Assembly: GCA_030017935.1 (NCBI GenBank)
Contig: JASEGF010000069.1
Coordinates: 1-9,463 of the forward strand
DNA: 9,463 nt
Origin: Bacteroidales bacterium
Lineage (GTDB): Bacteria > Bacteroidota > Bacteroidia > Bacteroidales > DTU049
Reading direction: 5' to 3'
This document shows, piece after piece, positions 1 to 6,583 of this stretch (within the stretch, counting starts at the first letter, position 1; each line of letters starts with the position of its first letter). The notes beneath the pieces were generated by a model. The model made no database searches, was not told where the DNA came from, and worked only from the letters and a program-made list of their open reading frames with translations. The position numbers were made by a program, and so were the translations under genes.

Positions 1-157
1 GACACAGAGGAGCAGCACTCAGAGTTTTTACCTCTTGATAATCAACCGCATCAGCCTCTTTCTCTAACAATAAATTGTATAGATTATCTAAAAATGCGAG
101 ATTCTCTTGCTTGCCCATAGAGATATACTCGTCTACGTCTTCGATTATTTGCTTCAT
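1..157 (-). CDS. Unidentified small acidic protein, N-terminal 52 residues (cut by window edge)
   Basis: An open frame runs on the minus strand from an ATG at 157 to the window edge with no stop, so only the N-terminus is visible. It begins MKQIIEDVDEYISMGKQ and continues into a leucine- and glutamate-rich stretch (NLYNLLLEKEADAV) that looks helical. It is acidic overall, has no signal peptide and no membrane segment, and is likely cytoplasmic. A good promoter match lies 19 bases upstream of the ATG, which supports this start and suggests the gene is transcribed separately from the membrane-protein gene before it. The base composition is less AT-rich than in the neighbouring membrane-protein gene. 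I do not recognise the family, and the visible part carries no catalytic motif. Confidence 0.6.
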   Translation of the reverse strand, partial: MKQIIEDVDEYISMGKQENLAFLDNLYNLLLEKEADAVDYQEVKTLSAAPLC

Positions 158-175
158 AATTCTAATATTTTTTTA

Positions 176-208
176 CAAATATATAAAAATATTTAGTTAT
201 TTATCCAA
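176..208 (-). promoter_or_regulatory. Bacteroidota-type promoter for the partial gene at the left edge
   Basis: Read on the minus strand, TATATTTG (183 down to 176) matches the Bacteroidota -7 consensus TAnnTTTG. A TTGG (208 down to 205) lies about 20 bases upstream as a possible -33 element. The predicted start of transcription is near 168-171, leaving a leader of roughly 10-15 bases before the ATG at 157. This is consensus matching only. Confidence 0.45.
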
Positions 209-237
209 TATGAATTTATAAATTTATTTTAATTCTC

Positions 238-1170
238 TCACCCCACCACCTTATCCATTACCACCCAATATCCACTTATTATTACTACAATCAGCTGATA
301 TATTATCCTCCTCCATGTTAATTCATCTTTTATTATTATCTTTTGCAAACTCATTGACAAAAGCCATACATATATTAACATCGTATTTTCAAAATTTTTT
401 AGTGGTAAAAGTGTGGCCAAGAGCATTATTATTATGATTTCTAATATTATTATCCACGTTTGTCTTCTTATGCTTACCAATTGTTTTTGCATCCACGGAT
501 ATACGGCAATGCAACTGATAAGTGCAAACACAATTATTCCTATTATTTTGTAAGAAACTTGAGAAAAATGCCATTCTAATAGAGATAATTTTATATTATT
601 AAAAAAGTATTGATTTAAAAAGTTATAATCTATCGTATATATTAATATGCTCATTGTTATGAAACCTAATATGGGCGATATAATTTTTTTTATGTTTATT
701 ATATCTTTAAATGAAATTGTTATATATAATGATATGAATAATAATATAAATATAGGATTTATTAATATAAATATCGAAATTAATATTCCATAAATATATA
801 ATTCGTATATATTAAAATAATTTTTTTTAAGTAGAAATGTTTGAAATGCAAACCATATTAATGATATAAGACTTTGCTCAATGTAATTATTTGATTTTAT
901 CAAAATTAATAGTAAAGTGAATGTTGGCAATAGAGATATTATATATTTTATAGTATAATTTGTTTTTTTATTATATGAAATAATGAAGATTAAAATTGTT
1001 GTAATAATGAAAGGAATAATAGGAAAAGTATTGATTGGAGATATATATTTGAAATTATATGTTATTTTAGGTTGGTTAATAAGTAGATAAATTATTATGA
1101 TAGAAATAGCAATATTCAGGATTTGAATTATTTTATCAAATAGTTTAATACTTTTGTATTTATTTCGCAT
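238..1170 (-). CDS. Multi-pass inner-membrane protein, possibly DUF6427 family
   Basis: A 310-residue, extremely hydrophobic protein rich in Ile, Leu, Phe and Asn. I count roughly ten membrane segments, at about 14-32, 47-65, 74-92, 98-114, 122-142, 143-155, 164-181, 208-226, 236-256, 262-279 and 288-304. Short charged loops separate them, for example KNYFNIYELY near 116-125 and RRQTW near 235-239. There is no cleavable signal peptide and no catalytic motif. It starts 37 bp after the purD start-to-stop frame ends on the same strand with no obvious promoter between, so it is probably the last gene of an lptB-purD-membrane protein operon. From memory, DUF6427 membrane proteins of about 300 residues occur close to purD in Flavobacteriia, and length, topology and position fit. 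The assignment rests on context and topology, not a recognised motif. The function of that family is unknown to me. Confidence 0.7.
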   Translation of the reverse strand: MRNKYKSIKLFDKIIQILNIAISIIIIYLLINQPKITYNFKYISPINTFPIIPFIITTILIFIISYNKKTNYTIKYIISLLPTFTLLLILIKSNNYIEQSLISLIWFAFQTFLLKKNYFNIYELYIYGILISIFILINPIFILLFISLYITISFKDIINIKKIISPILGFITMSILIYTIDYNFLNQYFFNNIKLSLLEWHFSQVSYKIIGIIVFALISCIAVYPWMQKQLVSIRRQTWIIILEIIIIMLLATLLPLKNFENTMLIYVWLLSMSLQKIIIKDELTWRRIIYQLIVVIISGYWVVMDKVVG

Positions 1171-1207
1171 GATTTATAAGTAGCAATAATATTATTTTTT
1201 AATAAAT

Positions 1208-2497
1208 TTAAAAATTATTTTTAAAATTTAATAAGTCATCACCAATATCTTTTCGATAATATATTCCATCAAAGTGTATTTTTTTTATGTCATTATAGGC
1301 CATTAATTGTGCTGCTTGTAGTGAATCTCCATAGCCTACTATGTATAGAACTCTTCCTCCTGATGTTACGATATTGCCTTGACTATCTAGTTGTGTACCT
1401 CCGTGAAATATGAAAGAGTCTATTTTTTCATTTTTTATTTGAATAATTTTATTTTTTTCATAATTATTTGGATATCCTTTAGATGCCAAAGTGATGCAGC
1501 AATGATATAATTGATTAGTTTCTATTTTATATTTATTTAGATTCTCATTTTTTATGGATAAGCATAATTCGGTGAATGATGTTTTAAATCTAGGGATTAC
1601 AACTTGAGTTTCTGGATCACCTAATCTCACATTATATTCTAGCAGATATGGTTCATTATTTTTTATTATTAAGCCAAAGAATATAAATCCATTAAATGGT
1701 ATTTTCATTTCTTGCAACCCAAATAGTGTGGGATGTATTATTTTGTTAATAATTTTATCTTTCAAGGTTTCATTTAATAAATTTGTAGGTGATACAGACC
1801 CCATACCACCTGTATTTGGACCAGTATCTCCTTCGCCTATTTTTTTATAATCTTTAGCTTCTGGTAGCAATACATAATCTTTGCCATTAGTAGCTATGAA
1901 AACACTCATTTCTATACCTTTAATAAATTCTTCTATTACAATTTCTTTGCCTGCTTCTCCTAATGCATTCTGATAAAAAAATTGTGATATTGTTTCTCTA
2001 GCTTCATTAATATCATTTGTTATTATTACACCTTTGCCAGCAGCGAGGCCAGAAGCTTTTATTACATATGGTGTGGTTAAACTGTTTAGAAAAATATTAG
2101 CTTCTTCAAATTGTGTGTGATTAAAATTTGCAAAATTTGCTGTAGGTATTTGATATTTTTGCATAAATTTTTTTGCAAAAGTTTTGCTAGATTCTAATTT
2201 AGCTGCTTGCTGTGTTGGTCCGATAAATATTTTTTTATTTAGTGCAGCATCATTATTAAAGTAATCTGCTATTCCATTAGCTAGTGGCTGTTCGGGACCA
2301 CAAATTATCAAATCTATATTATTCTCTAAAACTATTTTTTTTATTTGTTCAAAATTATTTAAATCACTTTTGATGGCATATTTAGCAGTACCTCCGTTTC
2401 CTGGTGTTATGAGTACATTATTTTCACCTAATTCTTGTTGAATTTTATAAAAAATTGCATGTTCACGACCTCCTGAGCCTAATATTAAAGCTTTCAT
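1208..2497 (-). CDS. purD: Phosphoribosylamine-glycine ligase (GAR synthetase)
   Basis: Catalyses the second step of purine synthesis in the cytoplasm: ATP-dependent joining of glycine to 5-phosphoribosylamine to give GAR. The 429 residues match the usual full length (E. coli PurD is 429). Visible in order are the N-terminal loop GSGGREHAI (7-15), CGPEQPLANGIAD (66-78), GPTQQAAKLESSK (93-105), the ATP-grasp glycine-rich loop KASGLAAGKGVII (147-159), EAKDYKKIGEGDTGPNTGGMG (the conserved segment at about 213-233), and the family signature RLGDPETQ (291-298), which supplies metal-binding acidic residues. The C-terminal lid domain, with HGGTQ (365-369) and SGGRVL (379-384), is intact. The start is the ATG beginning MKALILGSGG, 9 bp after the lptB stop, so the two genes are very likely co-transcribed. 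No Shine-Dalgarno is present. This looks like an ordinary functional copy. Confidence 0.97.
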   Translation of the reverse strand: MKALILGSGGREHAIFYKIQQELGENNVLITPGNGGTAKYAIKSDLNNFEQIKKIVLENNIDLIICGPEQPLANGIADYFNNDAALNKKIFIGPTQQAAKLESSKTFAKKFMQKYQIPTANFANFNHTQFEEANIFLNSLTTPYVIKASGLAAGKGVIITNDINEARETISQFFYQNALGEAGKEIVIEEFIKGIEMSVFIATNGKDYVLLPEAKDYKKIGEGDTGPNTGGMGSVSPTNLLNETLKDKIINKIIHPTLFGLQEMKIPFNGFIFFGLIIKNNEPYLLEYNVRLGDPETQVVIPRFKTSFTELCLSIKNENLNKYKIETNQLYHCCITLASKGYPNNYEKNKIIQIKNEKIDSFIFHGGTQLDSQGNIVTSGGRVLYIVGYGDSLQAAQLMAYNDIKKIHFDGIYYRKDIGDDLLNFKNNF

Positions 2498-2506
2498 ATT
2501 AAAATT

Positions 2507-3262
2507 TTACTTATTATTTTCATCTTTGTAAACAAAATATTTACGTAATTCGAAATTTGTCCCTAGATAGAGCCTTCTCACTTCTTCATCATTTGCTAAA
2601 TCCTCAGCAGAACCACTTTTCATTATAGTACCATCGATTAGTAAATAAGCTCTATCAGTTATCGATAATGTCTCGTGAACATTATGATCTGTTATTAATA
2701 TTCCAATATTTTTGGTTTTTAGTTTATAAATTATCGATTGTATATCTTCTACAGCTATGGGATCGATGCCAGCAAAGGGTTCGTCTAATAGCATAAATTT
2801 AGGATCTATAGCTAGTGAACGAGCTATCTCTGTTCTACGTCTTTCTCCACCACTGAGTTGTATCCCTTTACTTTTTCTAATGTGTTGTAACCCGAATTCA
2901 TCTAATAATTGTTCGAGTTTTTCATTTTGCTCTTTTTGTGTTAATTTAGTGAATTCTAATGCTACTCGGATGTTATTCTCTACTGATAAATTTCTAAAAA
3001 TACTCGGCTCTTGTGCTAAATATCCAATACCTAATTTTGCTCTTTGATACATCGGATAAGTGGTCATATCTAAATCATCCAAATATACTTTACCTTCGTT
3101 TGGTTTTATGATACCTACTATCATATAAAATGAAGTGGTTTTCCCTGCTCCATTAGGTCCTAGTAAGCCTACTATTTCTCCTTGATTTACATTAAAAGAT
3201 ACTCCTTTTACTACTGTCCTTTTGCCATATATTTTTACTAAATTATCAGCTTTTAATTCCAT
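2507..3262 (-). CDS. lptB: Lipopolysaccharide export ABC transporter ATPase
   Basis: Cytoplasmic ATPase that powers LptFG and the Lpt bridge, carrying lipopolysaccharide from the inner to the outer membrane. Using the ATG at 3262 gives 251 residues starting MELKADNLVKIYGKR; E. coli LptB is 241. All ABC elements are intact: Walker A GPNGAGKT (35-42), Q-loop Q84 in YLAQEPSIFR, signature LSGGE (136-140), Walker B FMLLDEP (156-162) with catalytic E161, D-loop AGID (164-167) and switch histidine H193 in TDHN. The segments AQEPSIFR and ERRRTEIARSLA are typical of LptB. The frame extends 18 codons upstream to 3316, but that extension is Ile-rich, does not resemble the family and overlaps the likely promoter. 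It is first in a probable operon with purD. The C-terminus (FELRKYFVYKDENNK) is slightly longer than in E. coli. Confidence 0.95.
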   Translation of the reverse strand: MELKADNLVKIYGKRTVVKGVSFNVNQGEIVGLLGPNGAGKTTSFYMIVGIIKPNEGKVYLDDLDMTTYPMYQRAKLGIGYLAQEPSIFRNLSVENNIRVALEFTKLTQKEQNEKLEQLLDEFGLQHIRKSKGIQLSGGERRRTEIARSLAIDPKFMLLDEPFAGIDPIAVEDIQSIIYKLKTKNIGILITDHNVHETLSITDRAYLLIDGTIMKSGSAEDLANDEEVRRLYLGTNFELRKYFVYKDENNK

Positions 3263-3288
3263 TGATATTTTTCTAATTTTTCTGATTT

Positions 3289-3317
3289 CAAAATTAATAA
3301 TAATTATGCTAATCAAA
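3289..3317 (-). promoter_or_regulatory. Probable promoter of the lptB-purD operon
   Basis: On the minus strand TAATTTTG (3296 down to 3289) matches TAnnTTTG, with a TTTG (3317 down to 3314) as possible -33 element 17 bases upstream, slightly shorter than the usual spacing. Transcription would start near 3282-3285, about 20 bases before the ATG at 3262. A second TAATTTTG occurs at 3321-3314. The position favours the shorter lptB start over the one at 3316. Confidence 0.4.
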
Positions 3318-3459
3318 ATTAAAAAGCTTTTTACATCTATTATGTCTTTATTTAAAATTAATTGAAATAGGAGTTTAGTTACTAAAGTTTTAAAAGAAAA
3401 ACAACTATTTTTTTAAATTCTCATTAATAATTTTACTTAATTTTATAAAAATTTTACTA

Positions 3460-3918
3460 ATGCAGACTAATAATTTAATTTTCCCGACTGATAAATTAAA
3501 AATTATTGAAAAAAATGGAGTCATTTATGTCTATGATATTATCAGAATGCGTTTCGTAAAGTGTACTCCAGAGGAATACGTTAGGCAGGCTTTAATAAAT
3601 TATTTAGTAAATGATTTGCATTATCCTAAGGAATTAATGTCAATAGAAAACGAAATATTTATTAATAAACAATCAAGAAGGTTTGATCTTGTTATTTTTA
3701 GCCGTAATATTTCTCCATTGCTCTTAGTCGAGGTTAAAGCTCCTAATATACCAATAAATGAAAATGTTCTTTATCAGCTAGCTCAGTATAATTATTCAGT
3801 AAAGTCTCAGTATTGGCTATTGACTAATGGTTTGGCTTTGTATTTTATGAAGTATGATAATCAGATTAATAAGATTATTATTAAAAATGAATTACCTAAA
3901 TGGGAAGATTTAAAATAG
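3460..3918 (+). CDS. Stand-alone HsdR N-terminal-type PD-(D/E)XK nuclease domain protein
   Basis: A 152-residue protein resembling only the N-terminal nuclease domain of type I restriction R subunits (HSDR_N_2-like). The PD-(D/E)XK core is visible: D76 in RRFDLVIF, then E91-V-K93 in LLLVEVKAP, followed by the QxxxY motif (Q106 to Y110 in QLAQY) known from HsdR. The preceding helix contains YVRQALINYLVNDLHYPKE (40-58), typical of this group. No helicase domain, HsdM or HsdS gene lies nearby, and the protein ends cleanly with WEDLK and a stop, so this is a complete small protein rather than a truncated HsdR. Such single-domain proteins are common in Bacteroidota, from memory often beside the DNA polymerase III delta gene, which is not seen here. 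Its role is unknown; DNA repair or processing is plausible, while classical restriction is unlikely without partners. It is transcribed divergently from lptB. Confidence 0.85.
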   Translation: MQTNNLIFPTDKLKIIEKNGVIYVYDIIRMRFVKCTPEEYVRQALINYLVNDLHYPKELMSIENEIFINKQSRRFDLVIFSRNISPLLLVEVKAPNIPINENVLYQLAQYNYSVKSQYWLLTNGLALYFMKYDNQINKIIIKNELPKWEDLK

Positions 3919-4052
3919 ATTAATAAATATTTTTTATTTGGTTCTATATCGTTTTGAGTGTGTAAAGATTAGTTTTTTCAATAATTAGCTTATAAAAACT
4001 TTAATCCATCACTCATTATTCCTATACTTCTAAATGCCTCAATATTAATTTA

Positions 4053-4083
4053 TAATTTATGCTCATTTGTGTGCATTTGTGGA
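4053..4083 (+). repeat. ATTTGTG-family repeat, copy A
   Basis: This 31-base unit matches 4237-4267 at 29 of 31 positions; the differences are at unit positions 7 and 22. Its core reads GCTCATTTGTGTGCATTTGTGG, in which CATTTGTG is itself duplicated with a 10-base period. The 11-base piece GTGCATTTGTG (4071-4081) recurs exactly at 4163-4173. Confidence 0.8.
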
Positions 4084-4121
4084 CAATAAATATCTAACCC
4101 ACAATATCTATAAGTTCATCT

Positions 4122-4149
4122 ACAGATTTACACAAATTAACACTGATGA
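4122..4149 (-). repeat. Inverted, diverged member of the ATTTGTG repeat family
   Basis: Read on the minus strand this contains GTTAATTTGTGTAAATCTG, the same alternating pattern of two TTTGTG/TCTGTG-like words ten bases apart, in opposite orientation to copies A and B. A direct-orientation fragment GTGCATTTGTG follows at 4163-4173. The match to the family is looser than between A and B. Confidence 0.5.
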
Positions 4150-4200
4150 TTTAGTTTTTTGAGTGCATTTGTGAATTAAATTACAACTAATATCTTGTAA

Positions 4201-4226
4201 AACTAATCAACTCCTCAACTAATCAA
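4201..4226 (+). repeat. Short tandem repeat AACTAATCAA
   Basis: The ten bases AACTAATCAA occur at 4201-4210 and again at 4217-4226, separated by CTCCTC. It lies just upstream of copy B of the ATTTGTG repeat and may belong to the same composite intergenic element. Confidence 0.6.
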
Positions 4227-4236
4227 TATATATCTT

Positions 4237-4267
4237 TAATTTGTGCTCATTTGTGTGTATTTGTGGA
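4237..4267 (+). repeat. ATTTGTG-family repeat, copy B
   Basis: This is the second 31-base unit, 184 bases from copy A and in the same orientation, identical at 29 of 31 positions. It is followed directly by a small inverted repeat, TTGTGG (4261-4266) with CCACAA (4275-4280), around an 8-base loop. The repeat is too long and too well matched to be chance AT-rich similarity. Confidence 0.8.
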
Positions 4268-4392
4268 TTAATAACCACAATTAAACAATTAAATATTAAC
4301 TTAAATAATTAACCTACAATAAATGTAATAGAACCTTTTATTTGATATTTTTTATTTGATTTTAATCAATGTTTATTAGTTAATCTTTCTTT

Positions 4393-4420
4393 TTTGTTAT
4401 TTTTTCTTTATTTATTTTTG
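4393..4420 (+). promoter_or_regulatory. Candidate promoter of the flippase gene
   Basis: TATTTTTG at 4413-4420 matches TAnnTTTG. A TTTG at 4393-4396 could be the -33 element, though the 16-base gap is short. Predicted transcription starts near 4426, giving a leader of about 40 bases. The surrounding sequence is T-rich, which lowers the value of the match. Confidence 0.3.
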
Positions 4421-4464
4421 TAAAAAAAATTACTGTTAGTTTCTTATTTTTTAATAACAAATAG

Positions 4465-5778
4465 ATGAAAGCTCCATCTTTAAAAGACTATTACAATAGC
4501 ATTATCAAAAGGGCAAAAAGTCAAAAAAATTTTTTGTCATTATTAAGTGGTAATGTGATATCACAAATAATACCTTTTCTCATAGCTCCTATTATTACTA
4601 GAATTTTTACTCCGATAGATTTCGCTGTTCAGGCTAATTTTATTGCATTGATTATGCTCATTAGTTCTGTAGCTGCACTTAGGTACGAGGTAGCAATAGT
4701 TTTACCTCGCAATCATAGAAAAGCTCGTGCTATAGCTTCACTTTCTTTTATTTTAATTATTATTTTTTCCTTATTATCTAATGTTTTATTTTTCTTAAAA
4801 GATTTTATTACTCGAGTTTACAATGATCAAGTATTACCTCAATATATTTGGTTAGTTAGTATTGCAGTACTTGTGGTAGCCTCTTATAATACATTTCATA
4901 ATATTTGTTTGCGTTATGGATTATTCAAAAATTTATCTTATAGTAAAATAGCACAATCTACCTTGGGTCAGCTTTTAATTGCTGCGTGGGGCTACTGGCA
5001 GTGGGGTGGAAACGGACTAATTTATGGTTGGTTTTTAGGACAATTACTATCTATGGTTTATCTCTATATTATTATTAAACAAAAGACTGATTTTAAACTG
5101 TTATGGAATTTTAAACTCATTAGAAAAGTAGCTCGTGAATATAAAAAATTCCCTTTAGTGAATAGTGTGCATACAGTAGCTGATACTTTTTCTCAACAAT
5201 TTTTTCTCTTTTGGCTTATTACTTATTTTTTTGGTGCAGAAACCTTAGGTCTTTTTTCTATTGTTATTAAATATCTGAGAATACCTATACAGCTTATTGG
5301 CAATGCTTTATCTCAAGTATTTTATAAAGATGCTGCTCAGACTTATCAAGATAAAAATAGTCTACAAAAATTATTTTTAAAAAATTTAAAAACAACATTT
5401 TTATTTGCTTTACCATTTCTTTTAATTATTGGTTTAGGTGGTAGAGTGCTTTTTACATTTTATTTGGGTGATCAATGGTCTCAGGCTGGAGTATATGCTC
5501 AATATTATATTTTGTCAATGTTTTTCTATTTTCTTATTTTGCCAGTTAATTCATTGCCTTTAGTAGTAGATAAACAAGAATTAGATTTCGTATTTGCTAT
5601 TATAAATTATGTGTTGAGCTTAGGCACTATTATTATAATGGCTGTGTTAGGCTATTCTTTTATTAAAATATTGATAGCTTATACTATTGTACAATCTGTT
5701 GTTTACATTTTTACTGGCATATGGTATTTTTATCTAGCTTATAAAGCTGACAAATCAAATATGAAAATCAATAATTAG
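4465..5778 (+). CDS. Polysaccharide flippase, Wzx-type (MOP superfamily)
   Basis: A 437-residue integral membrane protein of the polysaccharide biosynthesis/export family in the MOP exporter superfamily, expected to flip lipid-linked oligosaccharides across the inner membrane. About twelve hydrophobic segments are visible, at about 25-49, 55-72, 86-111, 127-147, 163-178, 184-204, 242-257, 259-274, 312-334, 345-366, 375-397 and 400-427. The N-terminal LLSGNVISQIIPFLIAPIITRIFTPIDF (25-52) is the classic opening of this family, and IPIQLIGNALSQVFYKDAA (273-291) is its typical central motif. RYEVAIVLP (73-81) also fits. The start is fixed by an in-frame TAG immediately before the ATG. No glycosyltransferase, polymerase or sugar-nucleotide gene is in view, so the substrate cannot be inferred. 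It could serve O-antigen, capsule or T9SS-linked anionic LPS. It is convergent with nothing and separated from porT by 60 bp. Confidence 0.92.
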   Translation: MKAPSLKDYYNSIIKRAKSQKNFLSLLSGNVISQIIPFLIAPIITRIFTPIDFAVQANFIALIMLISSVAALRYEVAIVLPRNHRKARAIASLSFILIIIFSLLSNVLFFLKDFITRVYNDQVLPQYIWLVSIAVLVVASYNTFHNICLRYGLFKNLSYSKIAQSTLGQLLIAAWGYWQWGGNGLIYGWFLGQLLSMVYLYIIIKQKTDFKLLWNFKLIRKVAREYKKFPLVNSVHTVADTFSQQFFLFWLITYFFGAETLGLFSIVIKYLRIPIQLIGNALSQVFYKDAAQTYQDKNSLQKLFLKNLKTTFLFALPFLLIIGLGGRVLFTFYLGDQWSQAGVYAQYYILSMFFYFLILPVNSLPLVVDKQELDFVFAIINYVLSLGTIIIMAVLGYSFIKILIAYTIVQSVVYIFTGIWYFYLAYKADKSNMKINN

Positions 5779-5797
5779 CTTATCATTACTATGTCTA

Positions 5798-5825
5798 TTG
5801 ATTTACAATAATAATTTTAATTTTG
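5798..5825 (+). promoter_or_regulatory. Probable porT promoter
   Basis: TAATTTTG at 5818-5825 matches TAnnTTTG and a TTG at 5798-5800 lies 17 bases upstream. The ATG of porT is only 14 bases after the -7 element, so the predicted leader is fewer than about ten bases, or the transcript is nearly leaderless. Confidence 0.45.
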
Positions 5826-5838
5826 CGTTTAAATATTT

Positions 5839-6528
5839 ATGAAAAAAATTAGCATTACTTTTTTACTTTCTATTATACTTATCACTAGTTATGCTCAGAA
5901 TGAGAGTATGATGAATCTTGTTACTTTTGATATGAAACCTATACATTTTGGTTTTATACTGGGGCTTAACAGTATGTCATTTAGTACTAAAGTGAAACCC
6001 AATGATACTCTTTTAACTGCTGTGCCTAGACCACAAAGTGGCTTTGAAATTGGCATTACCGCCGATCTTCGTTTAGCTTCTCATCTTAATCTCAGATTTA
6101 TTCCTGGTCTTTCTTTTGGCACTAGAAAAATTGACTTCACTCTCAGACAACCTGATGGTTCTATCGAGACTGTTACTAAAACTGCTGAATCTACTTTATT
6201 AGATTTTCCTCTATATTTAAAATATAAAACTGATAGATTGACAAATTTTAGAGCATATGCTTTAGTTGGAGCTCAATATAGCATAGATCTAGCTTCTCAA
6301 TCTAAAAAAAAGGATGATAATCTAGAACTTTTAAAAATTAATCCACATAACTATCAATTTATCATTGGTGGTGGTACAGATTTTTATTTGAAATATTTTA
6401 AATTTGGTATAGAGCTTAGAATGGCCTATGGCTTAAATGACATTACAACACGTAGAGGAACTGTTTTTGACAAAAATTTACAATACATAAAATCAAAAAT
6501 TTTTTGGATTGTTTTTACTTTTGAATAA
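5839..6528 (+). CDS. porT: Type IX secretion / gliding outer-membrane protein PorT
   Basis: An outer-membrane beta-barrel protein required for the type IX secretion system of Bacteroidota, which exports proteins carrying a conserved C-terminal domain. The 229 residues begin with a signal peptide (KKISITFLLSIILITSYA, cleavage after A19, mature protein starting with Gln). Then come the PorT hallmarks: PIHFGFILGLNSMSF (34-48), GFEIGITADLRLASHLNLRF (68-87), IPGLSFGTRK (88-97), LDFPLYLKYK (121-130) and a C-terminal strand ending in IFWIVFTFE. The terminal aromatic-rich strand is what the barrel assembly machinery recognises. Length is close to known PorT proteins (about 240). Downstream after 55 bp is a gene for a T9SS cargo protein, which agrees with the assignment. 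A generic OMP_b-brl_2 barrel would be the alternative, but the motif set is specific. Confidence 0.88.
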   Translation: MKKISITFLLSIILITSYAQNESMMNLVTFDMKPIHFGFILGLNSMSFSTKVKPNDTLLTAVPRPQSGFEIGITADLRLASHLNLRFIPGLSFGTRKIDFTLRQPDGSIETVTKTAESTLLDFPLYLKYKTDRLTNFRAYALVGAQYSIDLASQSKKKDDNLELLKINPHNYQFIIGGGTDFYLKYFKFGIELRMAYGLNDITTRRGTVFDKNLQYIKSKIFWIVFTFE

Positions 6529-6551
6529 TTTTTTATTAAAAAATTCTTTTC

Positions 6552-6559
6552 TAATTTTG
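6552..6559 (+). promoter_or_regulatory. Candidate -7 element before the T9SS cargo gene
   Basis: TAATTTTG matches the TAnnTTTG consensus 24 bases before the ATG at 6584. No convincing -33 TTTG is found at normal distance; the nearest upstream, at 6520-6523, is 28 bases away. The cargo gene may therefore have its own promoter or be read through from porT. Confidence 0.35.
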
Positions 6560-6583
6560 TTAAATAATTAAAATTAATCCTAA

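Larger units (their letters stand above)
3919..4464. other. 546-bp gene-free region with degenerate repeats
   Basis: No open frame longer than about 60 codons and no recognisable gene remnant is seen. The centre (about 4053-4280) carries a family of short repeats built on ATTTGTG, annotated separately. The right end (about 4390-4464) is a T-rich promoter region for the flippase gene. I see no GC-rich terminator hairpin after the nuclease-domain gene, no tRNA and no inverted termini of an insertion sequence. Confidence 0.6.

Noticed and set aside
389..574. A 61-codon minus-strand open frame
   Set aside because: It overlaps the membrane-protein gene in another frame on the same strand and has no recognisable features.
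2757..3047. A 96-codon plus-strand open frame
   Set aside because: It lies entirely antisense to the well-supported lptB gene, and its Ser/Leu/Asn-rich product is what the reverse strand of an ABC ATPase produces. No family resemblance or promoter.
3460..3918. Truncated type I restriction R subunit or defence-island remnant
   Set aside because: The frame starts and ends cleanly at the usual size of single-domain family members, and no HsdM/HsdS or helicase debris follows.
3922..3938. AATAAA/TTTATT hairpin after the nuclease-domain gene as terminator
   Set aside because: The six-pair stem is entirely A-T with a 5-base loop. In DNA this AT-rich it is expected by chance and too weak for an intrinsic terminator.
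4053..4280. Repeats as a possible CRISPR array
   Set aside because: Only two good copies exist, they are 184 bp apart, orientation is mixed, and there are no evenly sized spacers or cas genes.
3919..4464. Insertion-sequence remnant in the long gap
   Set aside because: No transposase-like frame, no terminal inverted repeats and no flanking target duplication could be seen.
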